Assembly: GCF_021183625.1 (NCBI RefSeq)
Contig: NZ_CP089214.1
Location: 5,890,001 to 5,954,000 of the forward strand
From: Nocardia asteroides
GTDB taxonomy: Bacteria; Actinomycetota; Actinomycetes; Mycobacteriales; Mycobacteriaceae
Reading direction: 5' to 3'
DNA length: 64,000 nucleotides
Shown here one piece after another: positions 33,954 through 43,179 of the stretch; within the stretch, counting starts at the first letter, position 1; each line of letters begins with the position of its first letter. A program made the position numbers and the translations under genes. Under the pieces are notes generated by a model that had not been told where the DNA came from, did no database searches, and worked only from the letters and a program-made list of their open reading frames with translations.

Positions 33954-34313
33954 CCGGGTGAGCCTAGTCTTGCTGCGGATTTCGTCGCTTCCGGCCCGGT
34001 TTGCCCGGGCGTGATCGGGTGCCGTAGGGTGATTCGCGAGTGACGACTGTACTGGCGTACCGATCACCGGGGTTCTCGAATGCGGGGTTTCCGGGGTGAG
34101 CCGGTCATAGCACAGGGTATCGGGCCGGGTACACTCGGCGCGCCTCCCGAAACACTCCGCGCTCGGAATATCCGGCGGCCACGCCGGGTTTCGTCAGGCG
34201 AAGCGTGCGGTACGTTCATTGTGTCCGTCGTCGCATCGTCGCGGTGATTTCGCAGCGTACCGAAAGTTCCAATGTCCGCAACCGACCACAATCCGTCCGG
34301 AGCACACCGACAC
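33954..34313. other. 360-bp intergenic region: probable rpsA promoter and leader
   Basis: It separates the divergent methyltransferase and rpsA genes. A -10-like TACACT lies at 34130-34135 on the plus strand. An inverted repeat cggtacg/cgtaccg (34208-34214 with 34256-34262) lies in the would-be leader. No gene is supported. Confidence 0.5.
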
Positions 34314-35792
34314 ATGCCCACCACCGTCACCTCGCCGCAGGTAGCCGTCAACGACATCGGCTCCGCCGAGGACTTCCTCGCCGCCATCGACGCCACGATC
34401 AAGTACTTCAACGATGGCGACATCGTCGAGGGAACCATCGTCAAGGTCGATCGCGACGAGGTCCTGCTCGACATCGGTTACAAGACCGAAGGCGTCATCC
34501 CTTCCCGCGAGCTCTCCATCAAACACGATGTCGACCCGAACGAGGTCGTTTCCGTTGGCGATGAGGTGGAAGCCCTGGTCCTCACCAAGGAGGACAAGGA
34601 AGGCCGCCTGATCCTGTCGAAGAAGCGGGCGCAGTACGAGCGTGCGTGGGGCACCATCGAGGAGCTCAAGGAGAAGGACGAGGCCGTCAAGGGCACCGTC
34701 ATCGAGGTCGTCAAGGGCGGCCTGATCCTCGATATCGGGCTCCGTGGCTTCCTCCCGGCCTCGCTGGTCGAGATGCGCCGGGTCCGCGATCTGCAGCCGT
34801 ACGTCGGCAAGGAGATCGAGGCCAAGATCATCGAGCTGGACAAGAACCGCAACAACGTGGTGCTGTCGCGCCGTGCCTGGCTGGAGCAGACCCAGTCCGA
34901 GGTGCGCAGCGAGTTCCTGCACCAGCTGCAGAAGGGCCAGGTCCGCAAGGGTGTGGTCTCCTCCATCGTCAACTTCGGCGCCTTCGTCGATCTCGGCGGT
35001 GTCGACGGCCTGGTGCACGTCTCCGAGCTGTCCTGGAAGCACATCGACCACCCGTCCGAGGTCGTCGAGGTCGGCAACGAGGTCACCGTCGAGGTGCTCG
35101 ACGTCGATCTGGATCGCGAGCGCGTCTCGCTGTCGCTGAAGGCGACCCAGGAGGATCCGTGGCGGCAGTTCGCCCGGACCCACGCCATCGGGCAGATCGT
35201 GCCGGGCAAGGTCACCAAGCTGGTTCCCTTCGGCGCCTTCGTGCGCGTCGAAGAGGGCATCGAGGGCCTGGTGCACATCTCCGAGCTGGCCGAGCGCCAC
35301 GTCGAGGTGCCGGACCAGGTCGTCGCGGTCGGCGACGACGCCATGGTCAAGGTCATCGACATCGACCTGGAGCGGCGCCGGATCTCGCTGTCGCTGAAGC
35401 AGGCGAACGAGGACTACAACTCCGAGTTCGACCCGTCGAAGTACGGCATGGCCGACAGCTACGACGAGCAGGGCAACTACATCTTCCCCGAGGGCTTCGA
35501 CTCCGAGACCAACGAATGGCTCGACGGTTTCGAGAAGCAGCGCGAGGAGTGGGAGGGCCGCTACGCCGAGGCGGAGCGTCGCCACAAGATGCACACCGCG
35601 CAGATCGAGAAGATGGCGGCCGACGCCGCGGCCGAGGCCGCGAACGGTGGCGGCTCGTCGAACTACTCGTCGGAGTCCGGCGGCGGTTCGCAGGCCTCCT
35701 CGTCCAGCTCCGTGCCGGAGTCGTCGGGTGGCTCGCTCGCCAGCGACGCGCAGCTCGCCGCGCTGCGCGAGAAGCTGTCGGGCAACGCCTGA
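34314..35792 (+). CDS. rpsA: 30S ribosomal protein S1
   Basis: S1 binds mRNA on the 30S subunit. The 492-residue protein matches mycobacterial RpsA closely. Four S1 OB-fold domains are visible at about 36-105, 123-188, 209-277 and 294-363, each with VxIGxKGxxP- or GAFVxLGGVDGLVH-like cores. The C-terminal part is the disordered, acidic Ser/Gly-rich region GGGSSNYSSESGGGSQ before the ASDAQLAALREKL end. ATG 34314 matches the ortholog; an upstream in-frame ATG at 34272 is less likely. In mycobacteria RpsA is the pyrazinoic-acid target and binds tmRNA. A terminator hairpin follows. Confidence 0.97.
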   Translation: MPTTVTSPQVAVNDIGSAEDFLAAIDATIKYFNDGDIVEGTIVKVDRDEVLLDIGYKTEGVIPSRELSIKHDVDPNEVVSVGDEVEALVLTKEDKEGRLILSKKRAQYERAWGTIEELKEKDEAVKGTVIEVVKGGLILDIGLRGFLPASLVEMRRVRDLQPYVGKEIEAKIIELDKNRNNVVLSRRAWLEQTQSEVRSEFLHQLQKGQVRKGVVSSIVNFGAFVDLGGVDGLVHVSELSWKHIDHPSEVVEVGNEVTVEVLDVDLDRERVSLSLKATQEDPWRQFARTHAIGQIVPGKVTKLVPFGAFVRVEEGIEGLVHISELAERHVEVPDQVVAVGDDAMVKVIDIDLERRRISLSLKQANEDYNSEFDPSKYGMADSYDEQGNYIFPEGFDSETNEWLDGFEKQREEWEGRYAEAERRHKMHTAQIEKMAADAAAEAANGGGSSNYSSESGGGSQASSSSSVPESSGGSLASDAQLAALREKLSGNA

Positions 35793-35809
35793 TCCGCTCA
35801 GCAGGACAC

Positions 35810-35850
35810 CGAAGGCCCCGATCCACGCGGATCGGGGCCTTCGGGCTTTT
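35810..35850 (+). terminator. Rho-independent terminator after rpsA
   Basis: A perfect 15-bp stem (35810-35824 with 35829-35843), loop of four bases and a short T-run (ggctttt) give a clear intrinsic terminator 18 bases after the stop. Confidence 0.9.
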
Positions 35851-35878
35851 CCGGGGCCGGCCCGCGAGGGGCACGGAG

Positions 35879-35917
35879 ACGACTGTGGCCCGGCCGCATC
35901 GGCCGGGCCACAGTCGT
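35879..35917 (-). terminator. Hairpin terminator of the minus-strand small gene
   Basis: An 18-bp stem (acgactgtggcc...) with a tiny loop ends nine bases past the stop of the gene at 35926. It may also back up rpsA termination. Confidence 0.75.
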
Positions 35918-35925
35918 GGACGGGA

Positions 35926-36138
35926 TCAGTTGGCGGTGGCCGGAATCCAGCGGGCGACCGCGAACAGCGGGCGTCGTCGCGACGACACGAAGCTGTGCCT
36001 CGACGGGCTGAGCAGCGCGGTCAACCACGGCCTGCGGTATTCGGCGATCGCCGCCGCCACGGCGGGGTAGCGGACACAGTGCACTCCCCCCGGCATTCCG
36101 AGGCGGTGGCGACCCGCTCGGTTGAGTTCGGTGCGCAA
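35926..36138 (-). CDS. Small basic hypothetical protein with TTG start
   Basis: The 70-residue frame begins (TTG)RTELNRAGRHRLGMPGGVH and contains AAIAEYRRPWLTALLSPSRHS, ending RWIPATAN. The TTG start at 36138 has an aaggac site six to eight bases upstream; the longer frame lacks coding bias. A strong hairpin ends just past its stop. I do not recognise it; the basic composition could suit nucleic-acid or ribosome binding, which is speculation. Confidence 0.5.
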   Translation of the reverse strand: MRTELNRAGRHRLGMPGGVHCVRYPAVAAAIAEYRRPWLTALLSPSRHSFVSSRRRPLFAVARWIPATAN

Positions 36139-36400
36139 TGAATGTCCTTTGCCTCGATGCGGGAGCGGCCGGAATTCGCCAGGCCGAACAGTATCGGAAA
36201 TCTTCCGATCGGCCCAGTACTTCATCCTGGAAAACGCCGCCGCGTGTCGGAAAGTTATCGTTGCCGACGCGGGTCGCACGGAAATTGTTGCGAAATGATC
36301 TCGGCATCGTCACGGATCGGGCAGCGGCGGCAATTCAGGTGAATTCGGTGCGCCCGATGGGTACCAAGACTGATCGGCACCTCGTGCGAGACTGTCTCCC

Positions 36401-37576
36401 ATGTTGCGGATCGGCCTCACCGGAGGCATGGGAGCGGGCAAGTCGACGGTGGCGCGGATCCTGACCGAGCTCGGCGGCGTCCTCATCGACTCCGACGCCA
36501 TCGCCCGCGAGGTGGTCGCCCCCGGCACCGAGGGGCTGGCCGCCCTGGTCGAGCGGTTCGGCGATGCCATCCTGGCCGCCGACGGCAGCCTGGACCGCCC
36601 CGCGCTGGCCGCCATCGCCTTCGCGAGCGACGAATCCAGGACCGCGCTGAACGGCATCGTGCACCCGCTGGTCGGCAAGCGCACCGCGGAGCTCTTCGCC
36701 GCCGCGCCCGCCGACGCCGTCGTGGTGCAGGACGTGCCGCTGCTCGTGGAGAACAACCTCGCGCCCATGACGAACCTGGTGCTCGTCGTGCACGCCCCCG
36801 CCGAGCTGCGGCTCCGCAGGCTGGTCGAGTTCCGCGGCGTGGACGAGGCCGACGCGCGGGCGCGGATCGCCAGCCAGGCCACGGACGAGCAGCGCCGCGC
36901 CGCCGCCGACGTCTGGCTGGACAACAGCGGCGAGCCGGAGGCGCTCGAGCCGGTGGTGCGCGCGCTCTGGTCCGAGCGGCTGCTGCCCTTCGAGCGCAAT
37001 CTGCGCACGGGTACCGCGGCCGCGACCGACGCCGTCCGGCTGGCCGAGCCGGACCCGGAGTGGCCTGCCCAGGCGCAGCGGCTGATCGCCCGGCTCCGGC
37101 TGGCCTGCGGCGGCGCCGCGCTGAGCATCGAGCACACCGGCGCCACCTCGGTGCCGGGCCTCCCGGCCAAGGACGTGCTCGACATCCAGATCACGGTGCC
37201 GAGCCTCGAGGTCGCGGACGGGCTGCGCGACGGGCTCACCGCAGCCGGGTTCCCGGTCGGCGAGCACCGCTTCGACAACCCCGAGCCGGCCGACGGCGAC
37301 CCGGCCCGATGGGAGAAGCGGCTGCACAACAGCGCCGACCCGGGCCGCCCGGCCGATATCAGCCTGCGGGTGGCCGATTCGCCCGGCGCCCGCTTCGCCA
37401 TCGCCTTCCGGGACGCGCTGCGCGCCGATCCCGAGCTGCGCGCCGAGTACCTGGCGGTCGAGCGCAAGGCCGAGGCCGAGGCGGAGGGGTTGACCGGCCG
37501 CGCGGCGATGGACGCCTACCTGGCCGTCGAGGAGCCCTGGTTCGACGAGGTGTACGCGCGGCTCAGCGCCAGCTGA
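36401..37576 (+). CDS. coaE: Dephospho-CoA kinase fused to a GrpB/UPF0157 domain
   Basis: CoaE phosphorylates dephospho-CoA to CoA, the last CoA step. The 391-residue protein is a mycobacterial-type fusion. Residues 1 to about 200 are the kinase, with P-loop GGMGAGKS (8-15), DSDAIAREVV, and the LID region. From about 210 a UPF0157/GrpB domain follows (GAALSIEHTGATSVPGLPAKD, DIQITVPSLEVADGL, KRLHNSADPGRPADISLRV), a nucleotidyltransferase-like fold of unclear role. M. tuberculosis CoaE (407 residues) has the same fusion. The convergent 37563 gene overlaps its last 14 bases. Confidence 0.95.
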   Translation: MLRIGLTGGMGAGKSTVARILTELGGVLIDSDAIAREVVAPGTEGLAALVERFGDAILAADGSLDRPALAAIAFASDESRTALNGIVHPLVGKRTAELFAAAPADAVVVQDVPLLVENNLAPMTNLVLVVHAPAELRLRRLVEFRGVDEADARARIASQATDEQRRAAADVWLDNSGEPEALEPVVRALWSERLLPFERNLRTGTAAATDAVRLAEPDPEWPAQAQRLIARLRLACGGAALSIEHTGATSVPGLPAKDVLDIQITVPSLEVADGLRDGLTAAGFPVGEHRFDNPEPADGDPARWEKRLHNSADPGRPADISLRVADSPGARFAIAFRDALRADPELRAEYLAVERKAEAEAEGLTGRAAMDAYLAVEEPWFDEVYARLSAS

Positions 37577-38087
37577 GCGGCATGCCGAGCGAACCGGCCC
37601 AGGCGTCTACCGAGTAGCCGTGCGCGGCCAGCCCCTCGATGGCGTAGGTCGCGTTCAGCACGGCTGCCTCGGCGGCGGCGGCGTCGATCAGCCCGGCCTC
37701 CAGCGCGGCGAGCAGCTCGTCGGTGTCGAGCAACTCGGCCTCCCTGCCGTTCTGCACCGCGATGTCGAGGTAGTGGTCGAGCGCGCGCCAGCGCAGCGGG
37801 GCGACCGGGCGGAACACCCCGATGTCCAGGTAGACGTCCTGGTCGCGGAGCTCGCCCGCCCGGAAGTGGAAGATCGTCGCGCGCACGCCGAGGTCGGGGA
37901 GCAGCCAGGACTCCATGTGCTCGAACCGGGGGTGGTCGGCGGTGCGCGACATGTACAGCCCCCACGGCTCCTCCCGGTACGCCTGCACCGGCCGCACGAA
38001 CCCCTTGTTGTCGGTGTTGGTGCGCGCCGCCAGATCGAAGTGCTCGACCTTGGGCCGATGCACCGATACCCCCTGCGCGTCTGTCAT
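37563..38087 (-). CDS. DUF402 family protein
   Basis: The 174-residue protein belongs to the DUF402/UPF0374 beta-barrel family. The core is visible as WGLYMSRTADHPRFEHMESW, then DVYLDIGVFRPV and WRALDHYLDIAVQNGREAELLD-TDEL. DUF402 proteins such as YgaC have phosphatase activity on nucleoside phosphates; whether this one does is not known. ATG 38087 is followed by MTDAQGVSVHRPKVEHFDLA. It overlaps coaE by 14 bases at the 3' end, in opposite orientation. Confidence 0.75.
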   Translation of the reverse strand: MTDAQGVSVHRPKVEHFDLAARTNTDNKGFVRPVQAYREEPWGLYMSRTADHPRFEHMESWLLPDLGVRATIFHFRAGELRDQDVYLDIGVFRPVAPLRWRALDHYLDIAVQNGREAELLDTDELLAALEAGLIDAAAAEAAVLNATYAIEGLAAHGYSVDAWAGSLGMPLSWR

Positions 38088-38143
38088 GCCCGGAAATGTA
38101 CCGCCCTCCGGTCGCCGCGCCGGAGTGTGTCGGTGGCTCCGCC

Positions 38144-38149
38144 TACCCT
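38144..38149 (+). promoter_or_regulatory. Probable -10 element for leaderless uvrB
   Basis: TACCCT ends seven bases before the uvrB ATG at 38157. No SOS-type box was found near it. Confidence 0.45.
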
Positions 38150-38156
38150 GGTGAGC

Positions 38157-40319
<2,163 letters not shown>

Positions 40320-40377
40320 GCGGGGTGCCCCCGCGCCCCCGCCCCGCGAGCCTGCCGCAGGCGGGAGCGCCCGCCGG

Positions 40378-40407
40378 GCTCACGGGAACGGGTCGGCTCC
40401 CGTGAGC
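40378..40407 (+). terminator. Hairpin downstream of uvrB
   Basis: A 10-bp inverted repeat (gctcacggga with tcccgtgagc) follows uvrB within 60-90 bases. Nearby, gagcctgccgc occurs twice and forms another short hairpin. Confidence 0.55.
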
Positions 40408-40448
40408 CTGCCGCGGGCAGTTCGAGTTGCCCGGCCTTCGTGAGCGGT

Positions 40449-40919
40449 TCAGCCCTGCTGGGCCATCCACTCGTTCACCCGGCGCTCGGCCTCGGCGGGG
40501 GAGACGTCCTCGACCCGGGTCATGGTCACCCAGCGGTGCCCGAACGGGTCGAGGAAGACGCCGAAGCGGTCGCCGGTGACGAAGGTGGCGGGCTGCTCCA
40601 GCACCGTCGCGCCGTGCGCGGCGGCCCGCTCGACCACGCCGTCCACGTCCGGGCAGTAGTGCACGATCGAGGTGTGCACCCAGCCCTGTTCGGGCGCGCG
40701 CACGCCGTTCTCCGGCATCGGCAGCCCGACCTGGAAGGTCGAATCGCCGACCTTCACCTCGGCGTGCGCGGGCTGGCCGTCCGGCAGGTCGTTGCGGCTG
40801 ACGACCTCGGCGCCGAGGACAGCCGTGTAGAAATCCAGCGCGGCGTTGCCGTCCGGCACCGCGAGGAAGCAGGTGAGCGAGTGGTAGCCGGCCGGGATGG
40901 GATTCACGGTGTTCGTCAT
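40449..40919 (-). CDS. VOC family (glyoxalase-like) protein
   Basis: The 156-residue protein has paired beta-alpha-beta modules of vicinal-oxygen-chelate proteins: YHSLTCFLAVPDGNAALDFY, then AEVKVGDSTFQVG, and the second module TSIVHYCPDVDGVVERAAAHG with RFGVFLDPFGHRWV. This order matches PhnB/glyoxalase superfamily members that bind a metal or small molecules. ATG 40919 is chosen from coding bias. It is divergent from an AraC-type regulator, 52 bases apart, so that protein may control it. Substrate unknown. Confidence 0.85.
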   Translation of the reverse strand: MTNTVNPIPAGYHSLTCFLAVPDGNAALDFYTAVLGAEVVSRNDLPDGQPAHAEVKVGDSTFQVGLPMPENGVRAPEQGWVHTSIVHYCPDVDGVVERAAAHGATVLEQPATFVTGDRFGVFLDPFGHRWVTMTRVEDVSPAEAERRVNEWMAQQG

Positions 40920-40971
40920 GGGAACCACCCTGCCCCGCCCGGGCGCGCCGATCTTGGAAGAAAGCGACACG

Positions 40972-41853
40972 GTGGCTGACGAGCGCGCCGCGCCCATTCG
41001 CGGCGGGGTCGGCGGCGGGGAGAGCCTGAAGGGCATCCTGCACCCCGGCGAGCAGGCCAGGCACCGCTCGCTGAGCCGGCTGCCGGTCGGCCCGGCGCTG
41101 CGCCGCTACGTGGCCTGGTACTGGGCGGTGCACTGGGACCTGCGCGAGCCGTACCGGGCCGAGGTGCTGTCGCACCCCTGCGTGAACGTCACCTTCGAGG
41201 CGAGCGAGCAGGACCGCGGCGGCTTCGTCAACGGCGTCTGCACCACCCGCTTCGAGCGCGAGCTCACCGGCCGCGGCCACACCTTCGGGCTGCGCTTCCA
41301 CCCCGGCGGCTTCGGCGCCTTCACCGGGCTCGACATCGGCGCGCTGCGCGACCGGCGGCTGCCGCTCGGCGAGGTGCTGCCCGGCGCCGACCGGCTGACC
41401 GGCCCGGTGCTGGCCGCGGCCGACGACGACGCGCGTGCCGCACTGGTCGAGGAGTACTTCACCGGCCGGGTCGCCGCCGCCGACCCGCAGTACGACCTGG
41501 TGCTCACCGTCGTCGCGGCCATGGAGCGGGAGCGCGAGCTCACCCGGGTCGACCAGGTCACCGAGCGGTTCGACATCCCGGTGCGCACCCTGCAGCGGCT
41601 GTTCCGCCGCTACGTCGGCGCGGGGCCGAAGTGGGTGCTGCGCCGCTACCGGCTGCAGGACGGCGCGCACCTGCTCGCCTGCGGCCGCACCGCCGACCTG
41701 GCCGCGCTCGCGCTCGAGCTCGGCTATTTCGACCAGGCGCATTTCTGCCGGGAATTCACCGCCGAAATCGGGATGCCGCCGCTGGAATACGCGCGCAATT
41801 CCGCCCGCAGCCCGATCCCCGGACACGATTCGGCCGATTCTTCGGGTCGATAG
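40972..41853 (+). CDS. AraC-family transcriptional regulator
   Basis: The 293-residue regulator has an N-terminal domain (ALRRYVAWYWAVHWDL, VLSHPCVNVTFEASE, HTFGLRFHPGGFGAF) of the DUF6597 kind and a C-terminal AraC DNA-binding domain with two helix-turn-helix motifs (QVTERFDIPVRTLQRLFRR, then AALALELGYFDQAHFCREF). GTG 40972 follows a ggaaga site. It is divergent from the VOC gene; DoxX follows it 67 bases later. It may respond to a toxic or reactive compound, given those neighbours; that is inference. Confidence 0.9.
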   Translation: MADERAAPIRGGVGGGESLKGILHPGEQARHRSLSRLPVGPALRRYVAWYWAVHWDLREPYRAEVLSHPCVNVTFEASEQDRGGFVNGVCTTRFERELTGRGHTFGLRFHPGGFGAFTGLDIGALRDRRLPLGEVLPGADRLTGPVLAAADDDARAALVEEYFTGRVAAADPQYDLVLTVVAAMERERELTRVDQVTERFDIPVRTLQRLFRRYVGAGPKWVLRRYRLQDGAHLLACGRTADLAALALELGYFDQAHFCREFTAEIGMPPLEYARNSARSPIPGHDSADSSGR

Positions 41854-41920
41854 GGGATATCCGGCGGCCGCGGCGGGACAATTGTCCCGGTCGGATTCCG
41901 ATGTCTCGAAGGAGCGGGTC

Positions 41921-42337
41921 ATGGATGTCGTTGTGCTGATCGGGCGGATCTTGTTCGCGCTGCTGTTCCTCGGCTCCGCCGCGGGTCACCTGACCCAGGC
42001 GGACGGGATGGCCGGGTACGCGGCGAGCCGGGGGATACCCGCGCCGAAGCTCGCCGTAATCGGCTCGGGGGTGCTCATCCTGGTCGGCGCGCTGAGCGTG
42101 CTGCTCGGCGTCTGGGCCGACCTCGGATCGCTGCTGCTCGTGCTGTTCCTGCTGCCGACCGCGGTGCTCATGCACCCGTTCTGGAAGGAGACCGACGCCG
42201 AGACCAAGCAGATGGAGCTGATCGGCTTCAACAAGGACGTCGCGCTCGGCGGCGCCGCGCTGGCGCTCTTCGCCTTCTTCGCGCACACGCCCGAGCTCGG
42301 GCTGACGATCACCGGGCCGCTCTTCCACCTGAACTGA
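41921..42337 (+). CDS. DoxX family membrane protein
   Basis: The 138-residue protein has four predicted membrane helices and DoxX-type motifs: LIGRILFALLFLGSAAGHL, the GYAASRGIPAPKLAVIGSG loop, GVWADLGSLLLVLFLLP, the polar HPFWKETDAETKQMELIGFNKDVALGGAAL. DoxX proteins function in oxidant or thiol homeostasis in mycobacteria (the DoxX, SodA, SseA complex). ATG 41921 has a strong aaggagc site. It lies downstream of the AraC gene on the same strand. No partner gene is in the window. Confidence 0.88.
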   Translation: MDVVVLIGRILFALLFLGSAAGHLTQADGMAGYAASRGIPAPKLAVIGSGVLILVGALSVLLGVWADLGSLLLVLFLLPTAVLMHPFWKETDAETKQMELIGFNKDVALGGAALALFAFFAHTPELGLTITGPLFHLN

Positions 42338-42662
42338 CCACGGCGCGGTACGCTTTTCCGGCCGGAAACCGGCGGGGTATCGGTGTTGTGACGAATGTCT
42401 TACCGGGGCAAGGCGCTTCGATTCGCCTGTGACACTTCACAGATCGGCCCCCGTCCGCACCGCGTCGGCGCAGGTTGGCGCGGGCCGGTCAGCGAACTCG
42501 CGGTGCGGCGGATCACCGGAATGCCGCGGGGGCGCGGATGTGATGTGTTGCGATTTCTTAAATTCTGCGGGGTTTTGCCGCTATGGTCGGTCGCAGTCAC
42601 CGCCCGGTGCGTGTCTCAGCCAGGCACCGGACCGGCACCCGCCCTGAGTCGTTGGAGGAGAG
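42338..42662. other. 325-bp intergenic region upstream of the USP gene
   Basis: No gene is supported. It contains the palindrome TGTGA-N4-TCACA (42428-42441), reminiscent of CRP half-sites but with a shorter spacer, and AT-rich segments near 42560. It is likely the promoter region of the USP gene. Confidence 0.5.
42428..42441. promoter_or_regulatory. CRP-like palindrome TGTGA-N4-TCACA
   Basis: Perfect 5-bp arms, but the spacer is 4 rather than the 6 bases of E. coli and mycobacterial CRP sites. It lies about 220 bases upstream of a USP whose mycobacterial counterpart binds cAMP. Confidence 0.35.
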
Positions 42663-43115
42663 ATGACCGCCTACCGGACCATTGTCGTCGGTACCGATGG
42701 ATCGGACTCGTCGTACGTGGCCGTGGAGAAGGCCGCGGCGCTGGCAGGCGTTTCCGACGCCGCCCTGATCGTGGCCTGCGCGTTCTACCCGACGGACGAC
42801 CGTGATGTCGCCGCCGCGGCGGACGTGCTCAAGGACGAGGCCTACCAGGTGCGCGGCTCCGCGCCGACCACCGAGATCCTGCGCGTCGCGCGGGACAGAG
42901 CCACGGCCGCGGGCGCCAAGAACATCATCGAGCGGCCCGTCGTCGGCGAGCCGGTCGACTCGCTGCTGAACCTGGTGCGCGAGGTCGACGCCGATCTGCT
43001 CGTCGTCGGCAACCGGGGGCTGAACACCCTGGCCGGGCGGTTGCTCGGCTCGGTGCCGTCGGATGTCGCGCGCAAGTCCCGCTCGGACGTGCTGATCGTG
43101 CACACCGTGCGCTGA
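42663..43115 (+). CDS. Universal stress protein (Rv1636-like, cAMP/ATP-binding type)
   Basis: The 150-residue single-domain USP closely matches M. tuberculosis Rv1636 (TB15.3), which is known to bind cAMP. TIVVGTDGSDSSYVAVEKAA opens the fold. The nucleotide motif GNRGLNTLAGRLLGSVPSDVA near the C-terminus fits the G-2x-G-9x-G-S/T pattern. Its ATG has a ggaggag site. It lies between the uvrB and uvrA genes as in mycobacteria. A 16-bp terminator follows. Its role in stress is probably cAMP buffering; that is from family knowledge. Confidence 0.93.
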   Translation: MTAYRTIVVGTDGSDSSYVAVEKAAALAGVSDAALIVACAFYPTDDRDVAAAADVLKDEAYQVRGSAPTTEILRVARDRATAAGAKNIIERPVVGEPVDSLLNLVREVDADLLVVGNRGLNTLAGRLLGSVPSDVARKSRSDVLIVHTVR

Positions 43116-43126
43116 GAACTCCCGCT

Positions 43127-43165
43127 CGACGAACCCCGCCCGGCCCGATCGGGCGGGGTTCGTCG
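43127..43165. terminator. Perfect 16-bp terminator between USP and HelR genes
   Basis: Stem 43127-43142 pairs with 43150-43165 around a 7-base loop. It lies between convergent genes and can act in both directions. Confidence 0.85.
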
Positions 43166-43179
43166 CGTCCGGGCAGCGC

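Noticed and set aside
36401..37576. coaE as two separate genes
   Set aside because: The kinase and GrpB-like parts are in one frame with no stop, and the mycobacterial enzyme has the same fusion.
37620..38156. Extension of uvrB upstream to 37620
   Set aside because: That part is antisense to the DUF402 gene and lacks uvrB similarity; the normal UvrB N-terminus begins at 38157.
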